The notes: generated by a model not told the origin, from the sequence alone. A stretch of DNA of 49,160 bases from Cnuella takakiae (GCF_001953305.1 NZ_MTFE01000010.1:874512-923671), one strand, 5' to 3'; shown: positions 1-8,758, counted from the first letter of the stretch. Program-made: numbers and translations.

Positions 1-2614
1 GGAGGGTAAAGGTTCTGGTTTGACCTGCATCCACATCGGTGGCGGTGGCCGTGAATTTCAGCAGGGTGCCTTTTACCACCGTTTTACTGCCAATGGCTGC
101 TAGTACGGGAGCGTCATTTACCAGTGTAACGGTGATCTTTACCCATGCCGGGGCCGAGGCCACGCAGCCCAGGTTGGCGGTAAAAGCAAAAGAATCCACC
201 CCGTTGAAATTGGCCTTTGGCGTGTAAGTGCGGCTGGCGCCGGTACCGCTGCTGATGGTGCCGTTCCTGGGTTGGGTTATAATGGTATAGTTGAGGTTGG
301 TAGCACCCGAGCCGGTCAGCGTAATGGCCTTGGCCACATCTTCGGGGGTTGTGAGCCCGGTCTGGCTGTTGGCGGTGGTTACCACTTTGGGGGTAATGAT
401 CAGCCCGCCCATAGGCATGCCGCCGTCTGTGGCGATATTGAAGTGGCGGAGCACAGTAAAGGTGGTGCCTTCAATGCGGAAGATGGTGCCGGCCTTATAG
501 GTGCCGCCGGTGCTGGTGGTGCCATAAAAGGCGCCATCGCTGCCCTGTACCAGGCTGCCCTTGGGGGTGCCCCCATCGGTTGCCGGGGTCAGGTAACGAA
601 GCCGGGTAAAGGTGCCTGCAGCCGAAATCCTGAAGATAACACCGCCGGCGCTGGGTCCTCCATCGCGCATGGTGCCGTAAAAGTTGCCATCCGTTCCCTG
701 TACCAGTTCGCCGGCGGGTGATCCGCCATCGGTACTATAAGTCAGGGCTTTAATCACTACAAACTCCCCGGTAGGTGTAATCTTGAAAAAGCGGGTATTG
801 CTGGACGTCATGCCATACAGGGCGCCATCGGTTCCCTTGGTAAGTCCCATCAATAGCTTGTTACCATCGGTAGTCGTTACCAGGTGGCGGAGCACGGTAA
901 AGCCGGTGCCTCCGGCGGTAAGCCTGAAGATGGTGCCATTGCCGTTGGTGCCACCGCTGTATGCCACACCATACAGCAGGCCATCGTTGCCCTGCACCAG
1001 GCGGCCCTGCGGGTTGGTGCCATCGGTTGCCGACATGTGCCGCAACACTGTAAAGGTGCCGGTGGGTGTGATCCTGAAAATAGTACCAAACCCATTGGTG
1101 CCGCCATTTTCGGTCATGCCATAAAGGTTACCATCGGTGGCCCGAAGCAGGCCGCCAACGGGGCTTTCGCCATCGGTGGGCCGGTTGAGGGAGCGCAGCA
1201 CAGTAGTAACACCGCCACAGGTTTTGTAAATAGTGCCATTGTTATAAGTGCCTCCTGCTCGGGTGATCCCAAAATAAGCACTGTCCTTTCCAATGGCTAC
1301 ATTGCCTGCAGGCGCATTGCCGGTATTGGACCCGTTGAGGTGTGCCAGCACGGAGTAGCTGCCGCCGGTGGTAAGCCTGAAGATGGTGCCTTTAAGGTTT
1401 TTGCCGCCGGCGTAGGTCATGCCGTACAGGGCGCCATCGGGTGCCTGTATCAGGCTGCCGCAAGCCTGCCCGCCATCAGTAGCTTCGGTAAACCGCCTGA
1501 TTACCGTGAGGGTACCGCTGCTGTTCATTTTAAATGCCGTACCCGAATAGCCGGAGCCTCCGCCCAGGTAGGTAAGCCCGTAAAAATTGCCATCACTGCC
1601 CTGCTTCAAGCTGCCCAGGGGGTTGCCGCCTTCAGTTGCCGGGGCCATCTGGTGGAGCAGCACGAAGCCGGTACCATCCATTTTAATCTTAAAGATCACC
1701 CCGTTGTAGGCAATGCCTTTGGGTGCCATGCCATACAGGTAACCGTCCTTTGCCTGTATCAGGTCGCCGGTAGGATAAGCGGCATCGGTAGCAGGGGTAA
1801 GGTGTTTTAGTACCTTATAGGTGCCCGTAGTGGTGATGCGGAAGATTACGCCATACCCATAGGTGCCGCCATACTGGGTCATGCCATACAGCGCCCCGTC
1901 AGTAGCCTGCACCAGGCTGCCTTCCGACTGGGCGCCATCTGTGGCGCTGCTCAGCATCTTCAATACCGAGTACTGGCCGTCAGGTGTCATTTTGAAAATG
2001 GTGCCCCCATTAAAGGTGCCCCCATGCGTATGGATGCCGTAAAAGTTGCCATCGGTGCCCTGAACCAGGTTTCCGCGGGGGCGGCCGCCATCGGCATTGA
2101 TATTGAAATGGCGGATGACGGAGAACGTGCCCGAAGGGGTCAGCCTGAAGACGGACCCACCCTGGTAGTCGCCACCAGAGCTCAGCAGTCCGTAAAAGTT
2201 GCCATCCTTTGCCTGGATAATGCCTCCCTTAGGATGCCCGCCTTCTTCTTCAATGTTGAAATGCCTGAGGATGGTGATGCCGCCGGTGGTGGCTATGCGG
2301 AACAGGGTGCCGTTGCCATAAGTGCCACCGGATTCGGTCATGCCATAAAGGAAACCATCCGTGCCCCGCACCAGGTCGCCCTCGGGGCTGGAGCCCCAGT
2401 CGGCGAAGTTGCGTGCAACCTGGAAAGCCTTTGTATCGATTTTGATGGTAAAAAGGGTACCCTTGCCCTCTACACCACCATTGGTGGTGACGCCCATCAG
2501 TACATTCTGTGCATGAAGGGCCGGCAGGGTGAAGAAGGTAATGAGGGTAAGAAAGACAAACTTCAGGAGGGGGGTGGTCGTAATGGGTTTGGTCGGGTCG
2601 AGTTGCAGGTACAT
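1..2614 (-). CDS. Secreted GloVer tandem-repeat protein (partial, C-terminus off the left edge)
   Basis: The minus strand is open from the ATG at 2614 to the window edge, giving the first 871 codons. Residues 1 to about 35 form a signal peptide ending in a hydrophobic stretch and ALHAQ. After that come about 13 repeats of 55-60 residues with the signature DG-x-x-YGM-x-x-GG-x-x-x-GTIF, plus a degenerate first copy (LMGVTTNGG). This is the GloVer repeat (TIGR03803) of 'choice-of-anchor' secreted proteins, predicted to form a beta-propeller-like or solenoid fold. Repeat 8 has KDSAYFG instead of DG-x-x-YG and repeat 11 is shortened. After the last repeat there is an Ig/cadherin-like domain of tandem-95 type (TPEDVAKAITLTGSGA, then NFNGVDSFAFTA, then VNDAPV). 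A C-terminal sorting domain would be expected outside the window. Function is unknown; a surface or secreted adhesive role is inference. Open reading frames on the plus strand here are shadows of this repetitive GC-rich gene. Confidence 0.9.
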   Translation of the reverse strand, partial: MYLQLDPTKPITTTPLLKFVFLTLITFFTLPALHAQNVLMGVTTNGGVEGKGTLFTIKIDTKAFQVARNFADWGSSPEGDLVRGTDGFLYGMTESGGTYGNGTLFRIATTGGITILRHFNIEEEGGHPKGGIIQAKDGNFYGLLSSGGDYQGGSVFRLTPSGTFSVIRHFNINADGGRPRGNLVQGTDGNFYGIHTHGGTFNGGTIFKMTPDGQYSVLKMLSSATDGAQSEGSLVQATDGALYGMTQYGGTYGYGVIFRITTTGTYKVLKHLTPATDAAYPTGDLIQAKDGYLYGMAPKGIAYNGVIFKIKMDGTGFVLLHQMAPATEGGNPLGSLKQGSDGNFYGLTYLGGGSGYSGTAFKMNSSGTLTVIRRFTEATDGGQACGSLIQAPDGALYGMTYAGGKNLKGTIFRLTTGGSYSVLAHLNGSNTGNAPAGNVAIGKDSAYFGITRAGGTYNNGTIYKTCGGVTTVLRSLNRPTDGESPVGGLLRATDGNLYGMTENGGTNGFGTIFRITPTGTFTVLRHMSATDGTNPQGRLVQGNDGLLYGVAYSGGTNGNGTIFRLTAGGTGFTVLRHLVTTTDGNKLLMGLTKGTDGALYGMTSSNTRFFKITPTGEFVVIKALTYSTDGGSPAGELVQGTDGNFYGTMRDGGPSAGGVIFRISAAGTFTRLRYLTPATDGGTPKGSLVQGSDGAFYGTTSTGGTYKAGTIFRIEGTTFTVLRHFNIATDGGMPMGGLIITPKVVTTANSQTGLTTPEDVAKAITLTGSGATNLNYTIITQPRNGTISSGTGASRTYTPKANFNGVDSFAFTANLGCVASAPAWVKITVTLVNDAPVLAAIGSKTVVKGTLLKFTATATDVDAGQTRTFTL

Positions 2615-2924
2615 ACAGTTTCGGTTTGGTTAGGATGAGCGCTGGAAACCAATGGCTAACAGCTGGGCAAATGTGGCGATATCTTATTCCTGAGTAGCAG
2701 GCCTATTGTATGGATTGTAAGAAATACTGTATCAAACGTGAAAAACGGAAATCCCGGCGGTGGATGCTTTTGGCTGGTGTTGCCCATGTGTGGGGCCGCT
2801 CTGTTGTTGCAGCTTATATTTGAGTGATTTATTATTGGTTAAACAGGCAGGTTTTGAACAACGTGCAGTTGTATTTGTTGGTTTGCATTCGGATGAAAAC
2901 TATATATCAGCTAAACCGGGGTTT

Positions 2925-4391
2925 ATGAAGAGCGCCAGCGCTATTGTTATCGGTTCGGGTATTGCGGGGCTGGCGGCGGCTGTAAGGCTGCAGGTGAAAG
3001 GATACCGGGTTACGGTATTTGAAGCCAATGCCTATCCCGGCGGAAAACTCTCGCAGTTTGAACAGGATGGATTTTTGTTTGATGCCGGCCCTTCGCTGTT
3101 TACCATGCCCCGGCTGGTAGACGAACTGTTCCTGCTGGCGGGAAAGAACCCAAAGGATTATTTCCGGTACAAAAGGCTGGACACGCTTTGCCACTATTTT
3201 TTTGCCGACGGCACCCGGCTCAACGCCGCCGCCGATGAAGAGCAGTTTGCCGATGCTGCTGCCCTTGCTACCGGTGTGGATAAAACGAAAGTGCTGCGCC
3301 ACCTGCGCAAGAGCCGCTACATCTACAATACCACCGCCGACCTGTTCATCAGCCGTTCCCTGCACAAGGCCTCCAGCTACCTGCGCTGGGACACTTTTGT
3401 TTCCTTCCTGAAGCTGCCTTTTCTCAACGTAATGGACACCATGAACGGGACCAACGAAAAGGGGTTGGGCAACGACAAGATGGTACAGCTGTTCAACCGC
3501 TTTGCCACCTACAACGGCTCCGATCCTTACCAGGCGCCGGGCATCCTCAACATCATTCCGCACCTGGAGCACCACCTGGGCGCCTACTATCCCGAAGGGG
3601 GTATGTACAGCATCACCGATAGCGTGTACCGGCTGGCGCAGGAACTGGGGGTGCAGTTTCGTTTCGAAACACCAGTGACGCAAATTCATATCCGCAACAA
3701 CAGGGTGACCGGTGTGGAAGCCGGCGGGCAAACCCATGCCGCCGACGTGGTGGCCTGCAATATGGACGTGGTGCTGGCTTACCGCAAACTGATGCCCACG
3801 CAACCGCAGCCCGAAACCATCCTGAAGCAGGAGCGTAGCAGCAGTGCCCTGATCTTTTATTGGGGCATTGGCCACAGTTTTCCGCAGCTGGGCCTGCACA
3901 ATATTTTTTTCAGCAAGGATTACCGCGCCGAGTTTGCCGCCATCTTCCAGCAAAACACGGTTTGCGATGATCCTACGGTGTACATCAACATCACATCAAA
4001 AGAAGACCCGTCGCATGCGCCGGAAGGTTGCGAAAACTGGTTTGTGATGGTGAATGTGCCTGCCGATAAAGGACAGGACTGGGATGCGCTGATTGCCCGG
4101 GTGCGGCAACAGGTGATTCAGAAATTATCGGAGCAACTGTGTGTGGACCTTGCACCACTTATCCGCACCGAAGACCTGCTGGATCCAAGGAGCATAGCGG
4201 CCAAAACACAATCCTTCCAGGGAGCACTGTATGGCACCAGCAGCAATAAAAGGATGGCTGCTTTTTTCCGGCATCCCAATTTCTCCAGCCATGCCAAAGG
4301 ACTGTACTTCTGCGGAGGCAGTGTACACCCGGGTGGTGGCATTCCGTTGGCGCTTTCTTCTGCTAAAATTGTTGACAGCCTGATTGACTGA
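2925..4391 (+). CDS. crtD: Carotenoid desaturase, CrtI/CrtD family (probable 1-hydroxycarotenoid 3,4-desaturase)
   Basis: This 488-residue flavoprotein opens with a dinucleotide-binding motif (IVIGSGIAGLAAA, residues 6-18) followed by FEANAYPGGK and FDAGPSLFTMP, the FAD-site signatures of the phytoene desaturase family. The C-terminus has the family's CGGSVHPGGGIPLAL motif. Length is normal for CrtI/CrtD. The next gene, one base overlapping (TGATG), is a CruF-type carotenoid hydratase, and CruF plus CrtD act in sequence on an acyclic psi-end in the saproxanthin/myxol type pathway of Bacteroidota; this is why CrtD is preferred over CrtI. The start at 2925 is chosen because it puts the Rossmann motif at the N-terminus; an upstream GTG at 2760 would add a 55-residue cysteine-rich extension not seen in the family. 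The substrate assignment is inferred from context. Confidence 0.85.
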   Translation: MKSASAIVIGSGIAGLAAAVRLQVKGYRVTVFEANAYPGGKLSQFEQDGFLFDAGPSLFTMPRLVDELFLLAGKNPKDYFRYKRLDTLCHYFFADGTRLNAAADEEQFADAAALATGVDKTKVLRHLRKSRYIYNTTADLFISRSLHKASSYLRWDTFVSFLKLPFLNVMDTMNGTNEKGLGNDKMVQLFNRFATYNGSDPYQAPGILNIIPHLEHHLGAYYPEGGMYSITDSVYRLAQELGVQFRFETPVTQIHIRNNRVTGVEAGGQTHAADVVACNMDVVLAYRKLMPTQPQPETILKQERSSSALIFYWGIGHSFPQLGLHNIFFSKDYRAEFAAIFQQNTVCDDPTVYINITSKEDPSHAPEGCENWFVMVNVPADKGQDWDALIARVRQQVIQKLSEQLCVDLAPLIRTEDLLDPRSIAAKTQSFQGALYGTSSNKRMAAFFRHPNFSSHAKGLYFCGGSVHPGGGIPLALSSAKIVDSLID

Positions 4392-5029
4392 TGAAGCTTA
4401 CCCACTACCGTTTTTATATCGCCGCTTTTGTGCTGTTGTTGTTTTACGTGTTCGGGTTTCGCGGCATGTGCAACCCCGCAGAGCGCGACTGGTTTGTATC
4501 CAAAACGCCACTCAACCTGGTACTCACTACCGGGTTGTTTTTGTGGGCCAACAAGGATTACCGGCCCCGCTTCCTGGTGGTGTGCGCGCTTATATGGGTG
4601 CTGTGCTTTTTCGTGGAGGTGGCTGGCGTAACTACAAGGGTCATCTTTGGCAACTACGATTATGGCCGATCACTGGGTGTGCAGTGGCTACAAGTGCCTT
4701 TGCTCATTGGCGCCAACTGGCTGGTGCTGGTGCTGAGTACGGCAGGTATGGTGCAGCATTTGCGTATGCCCGTTTGGGCCAGGTGGGCATTGGCTGCGGC
4801 CCTGATGGTGGCGCTTGACTGGGTCATTGAACCCATTGCCATGCAGCTGGATTTCTGGCAGTGGGAAAACGGCATTGTTCCCTTACAAAATTATATCGCC
4901 TGGTATGTGGTGGCCTTTGCCATGCAGGCGCTCTTGCATCTTGCAAAGCCAAGGCTTGAAACTACCTTGTGTATCTTCATTTACCTGATACAATTATTGT
5001 TTTTTGCAGGGCTGCATTGGGGGCTGTAG
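4391..5029 (+). CDS. cruF: Carotenoid biosynthesis membrane protein, CruF-like (1',2'-hydratase)
   Basis: The product is a 212-residue polytopic membrane protein with about six to seven hydrophobic helices. It contains FFVEVAGVTTRVIFGNYDYG, the diagnostic segment of the CruF/DUF422 family, and the later DWVIEPIAMQLDFWQW segment with conserved acidic and tryptophan residues. CruF hydrates the C-1',2' double bond of the acyclic end of gamma-carotene, making the 1'-hydroxy carotenoids that CrtD then desaturates at 3',4'. The start codon shares one base with the crtD stop codon, so translational coupling is likely. The rest of the carotenoid pathway (crtE, crtB, crtI, crtY) is not in this window. 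Confidence 0.85.
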   Translation: MKLTHYRFYIAAFVLLLFYVFGFRGMCNPAERDWFVSKTPLNLVLTTGLFLWANKDYRPRFLVVCALIWVLCFFVEVAGVTTRVIFGNYDYGRSLGVQWLQVPLLIGANWLVLVLSTAGMVQHLRMPVWARWALAAALMVALDWVIEPIAMQLDFWQWENGIVPLQNYIAWYVVAFAMQALLHLAKPRLETTLCIFIYLIQLLFFAGLHWGL

Positions 5030-5174
5030 GGGATGAGTGGTGAGTCAATCTGTTAAGGTACGAAGGGGACTTGTGATTGCAGGAGTCGTCATGCCATCAG
5101 ACACAAGGTATGTTGTGCAATCAGGCTTAAGTTGCCGGCTTTTGTTGCAACACCATTTGAATGACGCAAATGTT

Positions 5175-5756
5175 TCAGGCCTGCAACAATCCTTTCATGG
5201 CTGCATACTGCAAGAGCAGGATCGTTTTTGCATCCTGGATTTTTCCCTGCTCCACTTGCTGCAAAGCTTCTTTAAAAGGCAGTTCCACGATCTCGATATC
5301 CTCGCCTTCCTCTTCCAGTCCGCCACCGGATTCCTTTTTTTGTTCGGGGCGGTACTCGGCCACGAAATAATGAACCAACTCGGTAAATGCGCCGGGCGAA
5401 CTGTAGGCTGCAAAAAGTTTTTCTACCCCTTTTACTTCGTAACCCGTTTCTTCCAGTATCTCGCGCAGCATGGTATCGGCAGGGTCCTCGCCATCTTCCA
5501 GTAAACCTGCAGGTACTTCCAGCAGCAGGCCGCCTTCGTTGCCATTTACATGGGTAGCAATACGCACCTGTCGGGTAAATAATACCACCTGCTGCTCGGG
5601 GTTGTACAACAGGCAGGTAGCCGCATTGGGGCGCTGTACTACCTCGCGGGTCTGCTCATTGCGCTTGCCTCCTTTTTCGATAGCATAGGTTACCTTCTTC
5701 AGGGTTGTGCGCTCATCGTAAACCACTTCTGTTTTGCTGATACTTACCTTGGACAT
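5175..5756 (-). CDS. NUDIX hydrolase (NudK / ADP-ribose pyrophosphatase-like)
   Basis: This 193-residue protein carries a complete NUDIX box: G84, E90, R98-E99, E102-E103 and G105 in the spacing G-x5-E-x7-RE-x-x-EE-x-G. The preceding VLFTRQVRI segment and the PAGLLEDGE context match the NudK/ADP-ribose pyrophosphatase group, which cleaves nucleoside diphosphate sugars to nucleotide monophosphate and sugar phosphate. Which sugar nucleotide it uses cannot be read from the sequence. The start at 5756 (MSKVSISK) is chosen over an upstream CTG/ATG extension because it matches the family N-terminus. It is transcribed alone, convergent with crtD-cruF. Confidence 0.85.
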   Translation of the reverse strand: MSKVSISKTEVVYDERTTLKKVTYAIEKGGKRNEQTREVVQRPNAATCLLYNPEQQVVLFTRQVRIATHVNGNEGGLLLEVPAGLLEDGEDPADTMLREILEETGYEVKGVEKLFAAYSSPGAFTELVHYFVAEYRPEQKKESGGGLEEEGEDIEIVELPFKEALQQVEQGKIQDAKTILLLQYAAMKGLLQA

Positions 5757-5804
5757 GTATTGCATTGTTTGTGCAATGCACACAAAATGCGGGCCGGGAG
5801 GAAG

Positions 5805-5928
5805 GAGTGGTGAGTAGTGAATTGTGATGGTAAATCGTCAATGAAAACTTATAAGGTAAGCGGTAAAGTAATTTGTATGCAAGCTTTCAGGTAACTCCTG
5901 CCGCTTCACTACTCACCATGCACCATTC
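5805..5928. repeat. Intergenic inverted repeat (GTGAGTAGTGAA family)
   Basis: A 13-bp perfect inverted repeat, GGTGAGTAGTGAA at 5809-5821 and its complement at 5905-5917, sits in degenerate runs of GGTGA/GTGAA words on both arms. It is of the short dispersed type that fills intergenic gaps in this window. The right arm touches the 3' end of the small gene at 5927-6055. A related word (GAGTGGTGAGTCAAT) lies at 5035-5049 after cruF. Confidence 0.6.
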
Positions 5929-6055
5929 AAAAGTTACATCCTCCCTGTCCCAGCAGCCAGTACAGCAGAACGAAAATCAGGATCGTACTCAGGCAGCCCC
6001 CGCCCAGTTTCTTGGCGCCGTAACCGGCGATCAGTGCTCTTAACCAATTTGGCAT
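5927..6055 (-). CDS. 42-residue small membrane protein
   Basis: A short frame starting at the ATG at 6055 encodes MPNWLRALIAGYGAKKLGGG, then a 16-residue hydrophobic helix (STILIFVLLYWLLG) and a QGGCNF tail. An amphipathic, positively charged N-terminus, a glycine-rich hinge, one transmembrane helix and three cysteines/glycines at the ends are visible. A longer frame over the same DNA (5934-6128) has no such organisation and I take it as a shadow. Small proteins of this shape occur in related genomes, but I know no function. There is no Shine-Dalgarno, as usual here. Confidence 0.6.
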   Translation of the reverse strand: MPNWLRALIAGYGAKKLGGGCLSTILIFVLLYWLLGQGGCNF

Positions 6056-6248
6056 AGTCGTTTTTTGGGGTTATGCTTAAAATACATGTGCCAGCCTTCT
6101 TTGCCCGGGCAACAACCTTTTTCCACATGTACTTTCCTTCCGGGTTAAATCCCTGCTTCTTTCGGGTGCTATTAAACTTTTCCTAAACCGGCACGTTCAT
6201 TGAAACATCTTAGGTACATCCGTAGTTATTATATCAAAAGCCTTTTCC

Positions 6249-6881
6249 ATGAAACCCATACGTATATTATTTGCCCTTATGGCTTCTGTTTTCCTGGTGC
6301 AGGGATGTAAGAAAGATCCCATCAAAAACCTGGATACGGAAGAGCGTCGCATTTACATCACCAACCAGGATGAGACAGCCAATTTTGCCAGTTACAATAC
6401 ATTTAGCATTGCCGAAAATGTGGTGGTGGTAGACGGCAACAACAGCCAGCAACAGCTTACCCCCGCCGACCAGGCTTACCTGGATGCCTTCAGGGCAGCT
6501 ATGGAAAGCAGGGGCTATACCCAGGTGAGTAAAACGGCATCGCCCGACCTGGGTGTGCAGGTGAGTCGCATCATCCGCACCAGTACCGGCATCATGTCGG
6601 TGCCCGACTATTTTGGTTACTGGGATCCTTTTTACTGGGGTTCGGGCTTCGGCTCCGGCTTTGGTGGGTGGGGTGCACCTCCCTTCTGGTCTACCACCAC
6701 CTACCAGGTGCGTGAGGGCATGCTGGCTTTCGACATCATCGACCTGAAGAACGCCACCACAAACAATAACCTCAAGGTTATCTGGAACGGTATGATCCGT
6801 GGTGCCGGTTTGGGCAATGCCAGCTCGGCGCCGAGCCAGGTAAGCCAATTGTTCGAACAGTCGGCTTACCTGCGCAAGTAA
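6249..6881 (+). CDS. DUF4136 lipoprotein
   Basis: The 210-residue product has a lipoprotein signal peptide (residues 1-20, lipobox LVQGC, modified Cys20) and a DUF4136 domain: ANFASYNTFSIAEN near the start, the DAFRAAMESRGYTQVS helix, and a late VIWNGMIRGAG segment. The middle holds a glycine/tryptophan/phenylalanine-rich insert (GYWDPFYWGSGFGSGFGGWG). DUF4136 proteins are periplasm-facing lipoproteins of unknown function. The next gene (6925) codes for an outer-membrane barrel 43 bp downstream on the same strand, so the two may be cotranscribed. Confidence 0.85.
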   Translation: MKPIRILFALMASVFLVQGCKKDPIKNLDTEERRIYITNQDETANFASYNTFSIAENVVVVDGNNSQQQLTPADQAYLDAFRAAMESRGYTQVSKTASPDLGVQVSRIIRTSTGIMSVPDYFGYWDPFYWGSGFGSGFGGWGAPPFWSTTTYQVREGMLAFDIIDLKNATTNNNLKVIWNGMIRGAGLGNASSAPSQVSQLFEQSAYLRK

Positions 6882-6924
6882 GGAGGTCGTTTAATTGTTT
6901 ACCCACAAAATATTTTCCTGCAAC

Positions 6925-7623
6925 ATGAAGACTTTAAAAGCTATAGGCGCCTTGCTGCTGCTGGCCGCAATGGTTCCGGCAGCCGCCCAGGAGCGCACCA
7001 CCATGGGAGTGCAGTACCAGTACGGATTGCCCATGGGTGGTTTTAAGAATTCGCTGATCAAGGATGGCAGCCCCCGTGGCGCCAGCATCGATATCCAGTA
7101 TGCCATCAATCCCCAGTGGCGGATCGGCGGCGCACTGGGCTACCAAGATTTTTACCAAAAAAATCCCCGGCAGACTTATAAAATGAGTGATGGCTCCGAT
7201 ATATCGGCAGTAGTGACCAACAGCGTGCAAAGCACGGCCCTGATGGCAAAAGGAAGCTTCCTGCCCCTGGGTGCCGACAGCAGCAGGCTGCAGCCCTATA
7301 TTACCTTAGGTGTTGGTGCCAATATGGTACAGTATAGCCAGTTGCTGGGCGAGTTTGGCAGCAGCGATGATGTGTGGATTCGCATGGCGGCACAGGGTGG
7401 CGCCGGTATTCAGTATGCGCTAGGCGCCAAAGGCCAAACAGCCCTAACCCTGGGTGCGGTATACAATTATATGCCGTTGAACCAGGCGGGTATCAAAAAC
7501 ATAAATAACCTTGCGGTGCAGGCCGGTGTGCGTTTTATTTTGCGCAACAATGGCCGGGGCGGTCGCAGCAATGGTGATGTGTGGCAGCAACGCCGGCCTA
7601 ATCATTATGACAGGGGGTGGTAG
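6925..7623 (+). CDS. Outer-membrane beta-barrel protein
   Basis: This 232-residue protein starts with a signal peptide (MKTLKAIGALLLLAAM to AAAQ) and continues with alternating polar/hydrophobic strands (GVQYQYGLPMGGF, YAINPQWRIGGALGYQDFY, LQPYITLGVGANMV, IQYALGAKGQTALTLGAVYNYM) ending in an aromatic strand (VQAGVRFIL). This is the pattern of an eight-stranded OmpA/PorT-like barrel. A basic Gly/Arg-rich tail of about 25 residues (GRGGRSNGDVWQQRR) follows the last strand, which is unusual. The start at 6925 is the ATG at the signal peptide; an upstream in-frame codon adds only ten residues. Ligand unknown. Confidence 0.8.
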   Translation: MKTLKAIGALLLLAAMVPAAAQERTTMGVQYQYGLPMGGFKNSLIKDGSPRGASIDIQYAINPQWRIGGALGYQDFYQKNPRQTYKMSDGSDISAVVTNSVQSTALMAKGSFLPLGADSSRLQPYITLGVGANMVQYSQLLGEFGSSDDVWIRMAAQGGAGIQYALGAKGQTALTLGAVYNYMPLNQAGIKNINNLAVQAGVRFILRNNGRGGRSNGDVWQQRRPNHYDRGW

Positions 7624-7760
7624 GGCAGGTTTTGGGTTTTTTGTTTCGGGTTATTGGTAGGTTTTATGCTTCATGGATCATGCTCCACAACTAAAAACCA
7701 AAAAAGAAAAACCCGGAATGCTTTCTCAACCTTGTTTTTTCACCGACCCGATTTGGTTTG

Positions 7761-7768
7761 TATTTTTG
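7761..7768 (+). promoter_or_regulatory. Putative -7 element of the RRM gene
   Basis: TATTTTTG matches the Bacteroidota -7 consensus TAnnTTTG and lies 16 bp before the ATG at 7785, giving a very short leader. The -33 match (TTG at 7732-7734) is poorly spaced, so confidence is moderate. Confidence 0.45.
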
Positions 7769-7784
7769 TTCCTTAACTTTCAGT

Positions 7785-8180
7785 ATGAAACTTTTTGTAG
7801 CCGGCCTACCGTATGATCTGTTTGACGACGAGTTGGTAGAAATATTCGAAAAATTTGGTCCGATTGCGTCGGCTAAAGTAGCCATGGATAAAGAAACAGG
7901 TAAAAGCCGTGGCTTTGCCTTTGTGGAAATGGTAAACGACCAGGATGGTCGTGATGCCATCGAACACCTCAATGATATTTCCCTGGGTAAAAAGCCCCTG
8001 GTAGTAAAGCAGGCCGATGAGCGTCAGGGGCCTGGTGGCGGCAGCGGTGGTGGTGGTTACCGTGGCGGCCAGGGCGGCGGCGGTGGATACCGCGGCGGCA
8101 GTGGTGGTGGCGGTGGCTACAACGGTGGTGGCAGCGGCGGTGGTTACAACCGTGGCCCGCGTGACCGCAACCGTTATTGA
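7785..8180 (+). CDS. Glycine-rich RNA-binding protein with one RRM
   Basis: The 131-residue product has a single RNA recognition motif (residues 1-80) with RNP2 (LFVAGL, 3-8) and RNP1 (KSRGFAFV, 40-47), both with the RNA-stacking aromatic residues. The tail (about residue 84 on) is almost all Gly with Tyr, Arg and Ser in GGGGYRGG-type repeats and ends RGPRDRNRY. Proteins of this type in Bacteroidota and cyanobacteria bind single-stranded RNA and may act as RNA chaperones in place of Hfq or cold-shock proteins; the specific role here is inference. The start at 7785 follows a good -7 element and the stop is followed by a clear terminator. Confidence 0.9.
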   Translation: MKLFVAGLPYDLFDDELVEIFEKFGPIASAKVAMDKETGKSRGFAFVEMVNDQDGRDAIEHLNDISLGKKPLVVKQADERQGPGGGSGGGGYRGGQGGGGGYRGGSGGGGGYNGGGSGGGYNRGPRDRNRY

Positions 8181-8229
8181 TTGCTACTTACGGTTATCAA
8201 AATGCATTCATTTCCAAACAGATATTCAG

Positions 8230-8255
8230 GGGCTCCTTTCACGGAGCCCTTTTTT
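8230..8255 (+). terminator. Rho-independent terminator after the RRM gene
   Basis: A 7-bp stem (GGGCTCC / GGAGCCC) with a 6-base loop is followed by six T. It lies 50 bp after the RRM stop and only 18 bp before the next start. Confidence 0.85.
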
Positions 8256-8272
8256 GTATCTTCCACAGTTCC

Positions 8273-8758
8273 ATGAAGTTCCGTATCGAGAACTTTCCCG
8301 GCCTGCTGCTCGCCGGCCACCATACTGTTAGCTCCTTTGCACAAGACGATACCCCAGCGCTCTGGCGGGGTTTTATGCCGCTGCGCAACAGCATTGCCGC
8401 CCGCATAGGTACCGATCTGTACAATGTGCAACTTTATCCCTGCCTGCCCAACAGCGATGCATTTGACGCCGATACGCTTTTTACCCGCTGGGCTGCCGTG
8501 GCGGTAAGCAGGGGCGGGAACCTGCCCGAAAGCATGTCGGTGCTGGAAATGCCGGCTGGGATCTATGCCGTCTTCCTGCACCGCGGCGGGCCTGCAACGG
8601 CGGCGCAAAGTTTCGCTTTTATCTACGGCCAGTGGCTGCCCTCCAGCGGCTATATTCTGGACGACCGGCCTCATTTTGAAGTGCTGGGTGCCCGTTACAA
8701 TAATAGCCATCCCGACTCTGAGGAAGAAATATGGGTGCCTGTGCGCCGCAGGGGTTGA
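8273..8758 (+). CDS. GyrI-like / AraC-type effector-binding domain protein
   Basis: A 161-residue stand-alone protein that looks like a GyrI-like small-molecule-binding domain: KFRIENFPGLLLAGHHTVSS at the start, LWRGFMPLRNSI, YNVQLYP, and FTRWAAVAVS...MPAGIYAVFLHRG in the middle, ending HFEVLGARYN...EEEIWVPVRR. The final E-x-x-x-WVPV element is the usual C-terminal strand of this fold. No DNA-binding domain is attached, so it is not a regulator by itself. Such domains bind hydrophobic or cationic compounds and some hydrolyse cyclopropanoids; nothing here decides between these. Confidence 0.75.
   Translation: MKFRIENFPGLLLAGHHTVSSFAQDDTPALWRGFMPLRNSIAARIGTDLYNVQLYPCLPNSDAFDADTLFTRWAAVAVSRGGNLPESMSVLEMPAGIYAVFLHRGGPATAAQSFAFIYGQWLPSSGYILDDRPHFEVLGARYNNSHPDSEEEIWVPVRRRG

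Noticed and set aside
39-2638. Several plus-strand open frames (for example 884-1810 and 2024-2638)
   Set aside because: They are shadows of the minus-strand GloVer gene, whose repeated GC-rich codons leave the other strand open. Their proteins are Ala/Gly-rich without any domain.
2760-2924. N-terminal extension of CrtD from a GTG codon
   Set aside because: The extra 55 residues are cysteine-rich and lie before the FAD-binding motif; no CrtI/CrtD protein has them.
5760-5779. TGCATTG...CAATGCA palindrome just before the NUDIX start
   Set aside because: A 7-bp inverted repeat with a 6-base spacer, but with no second copy or known regulator; could be chance.
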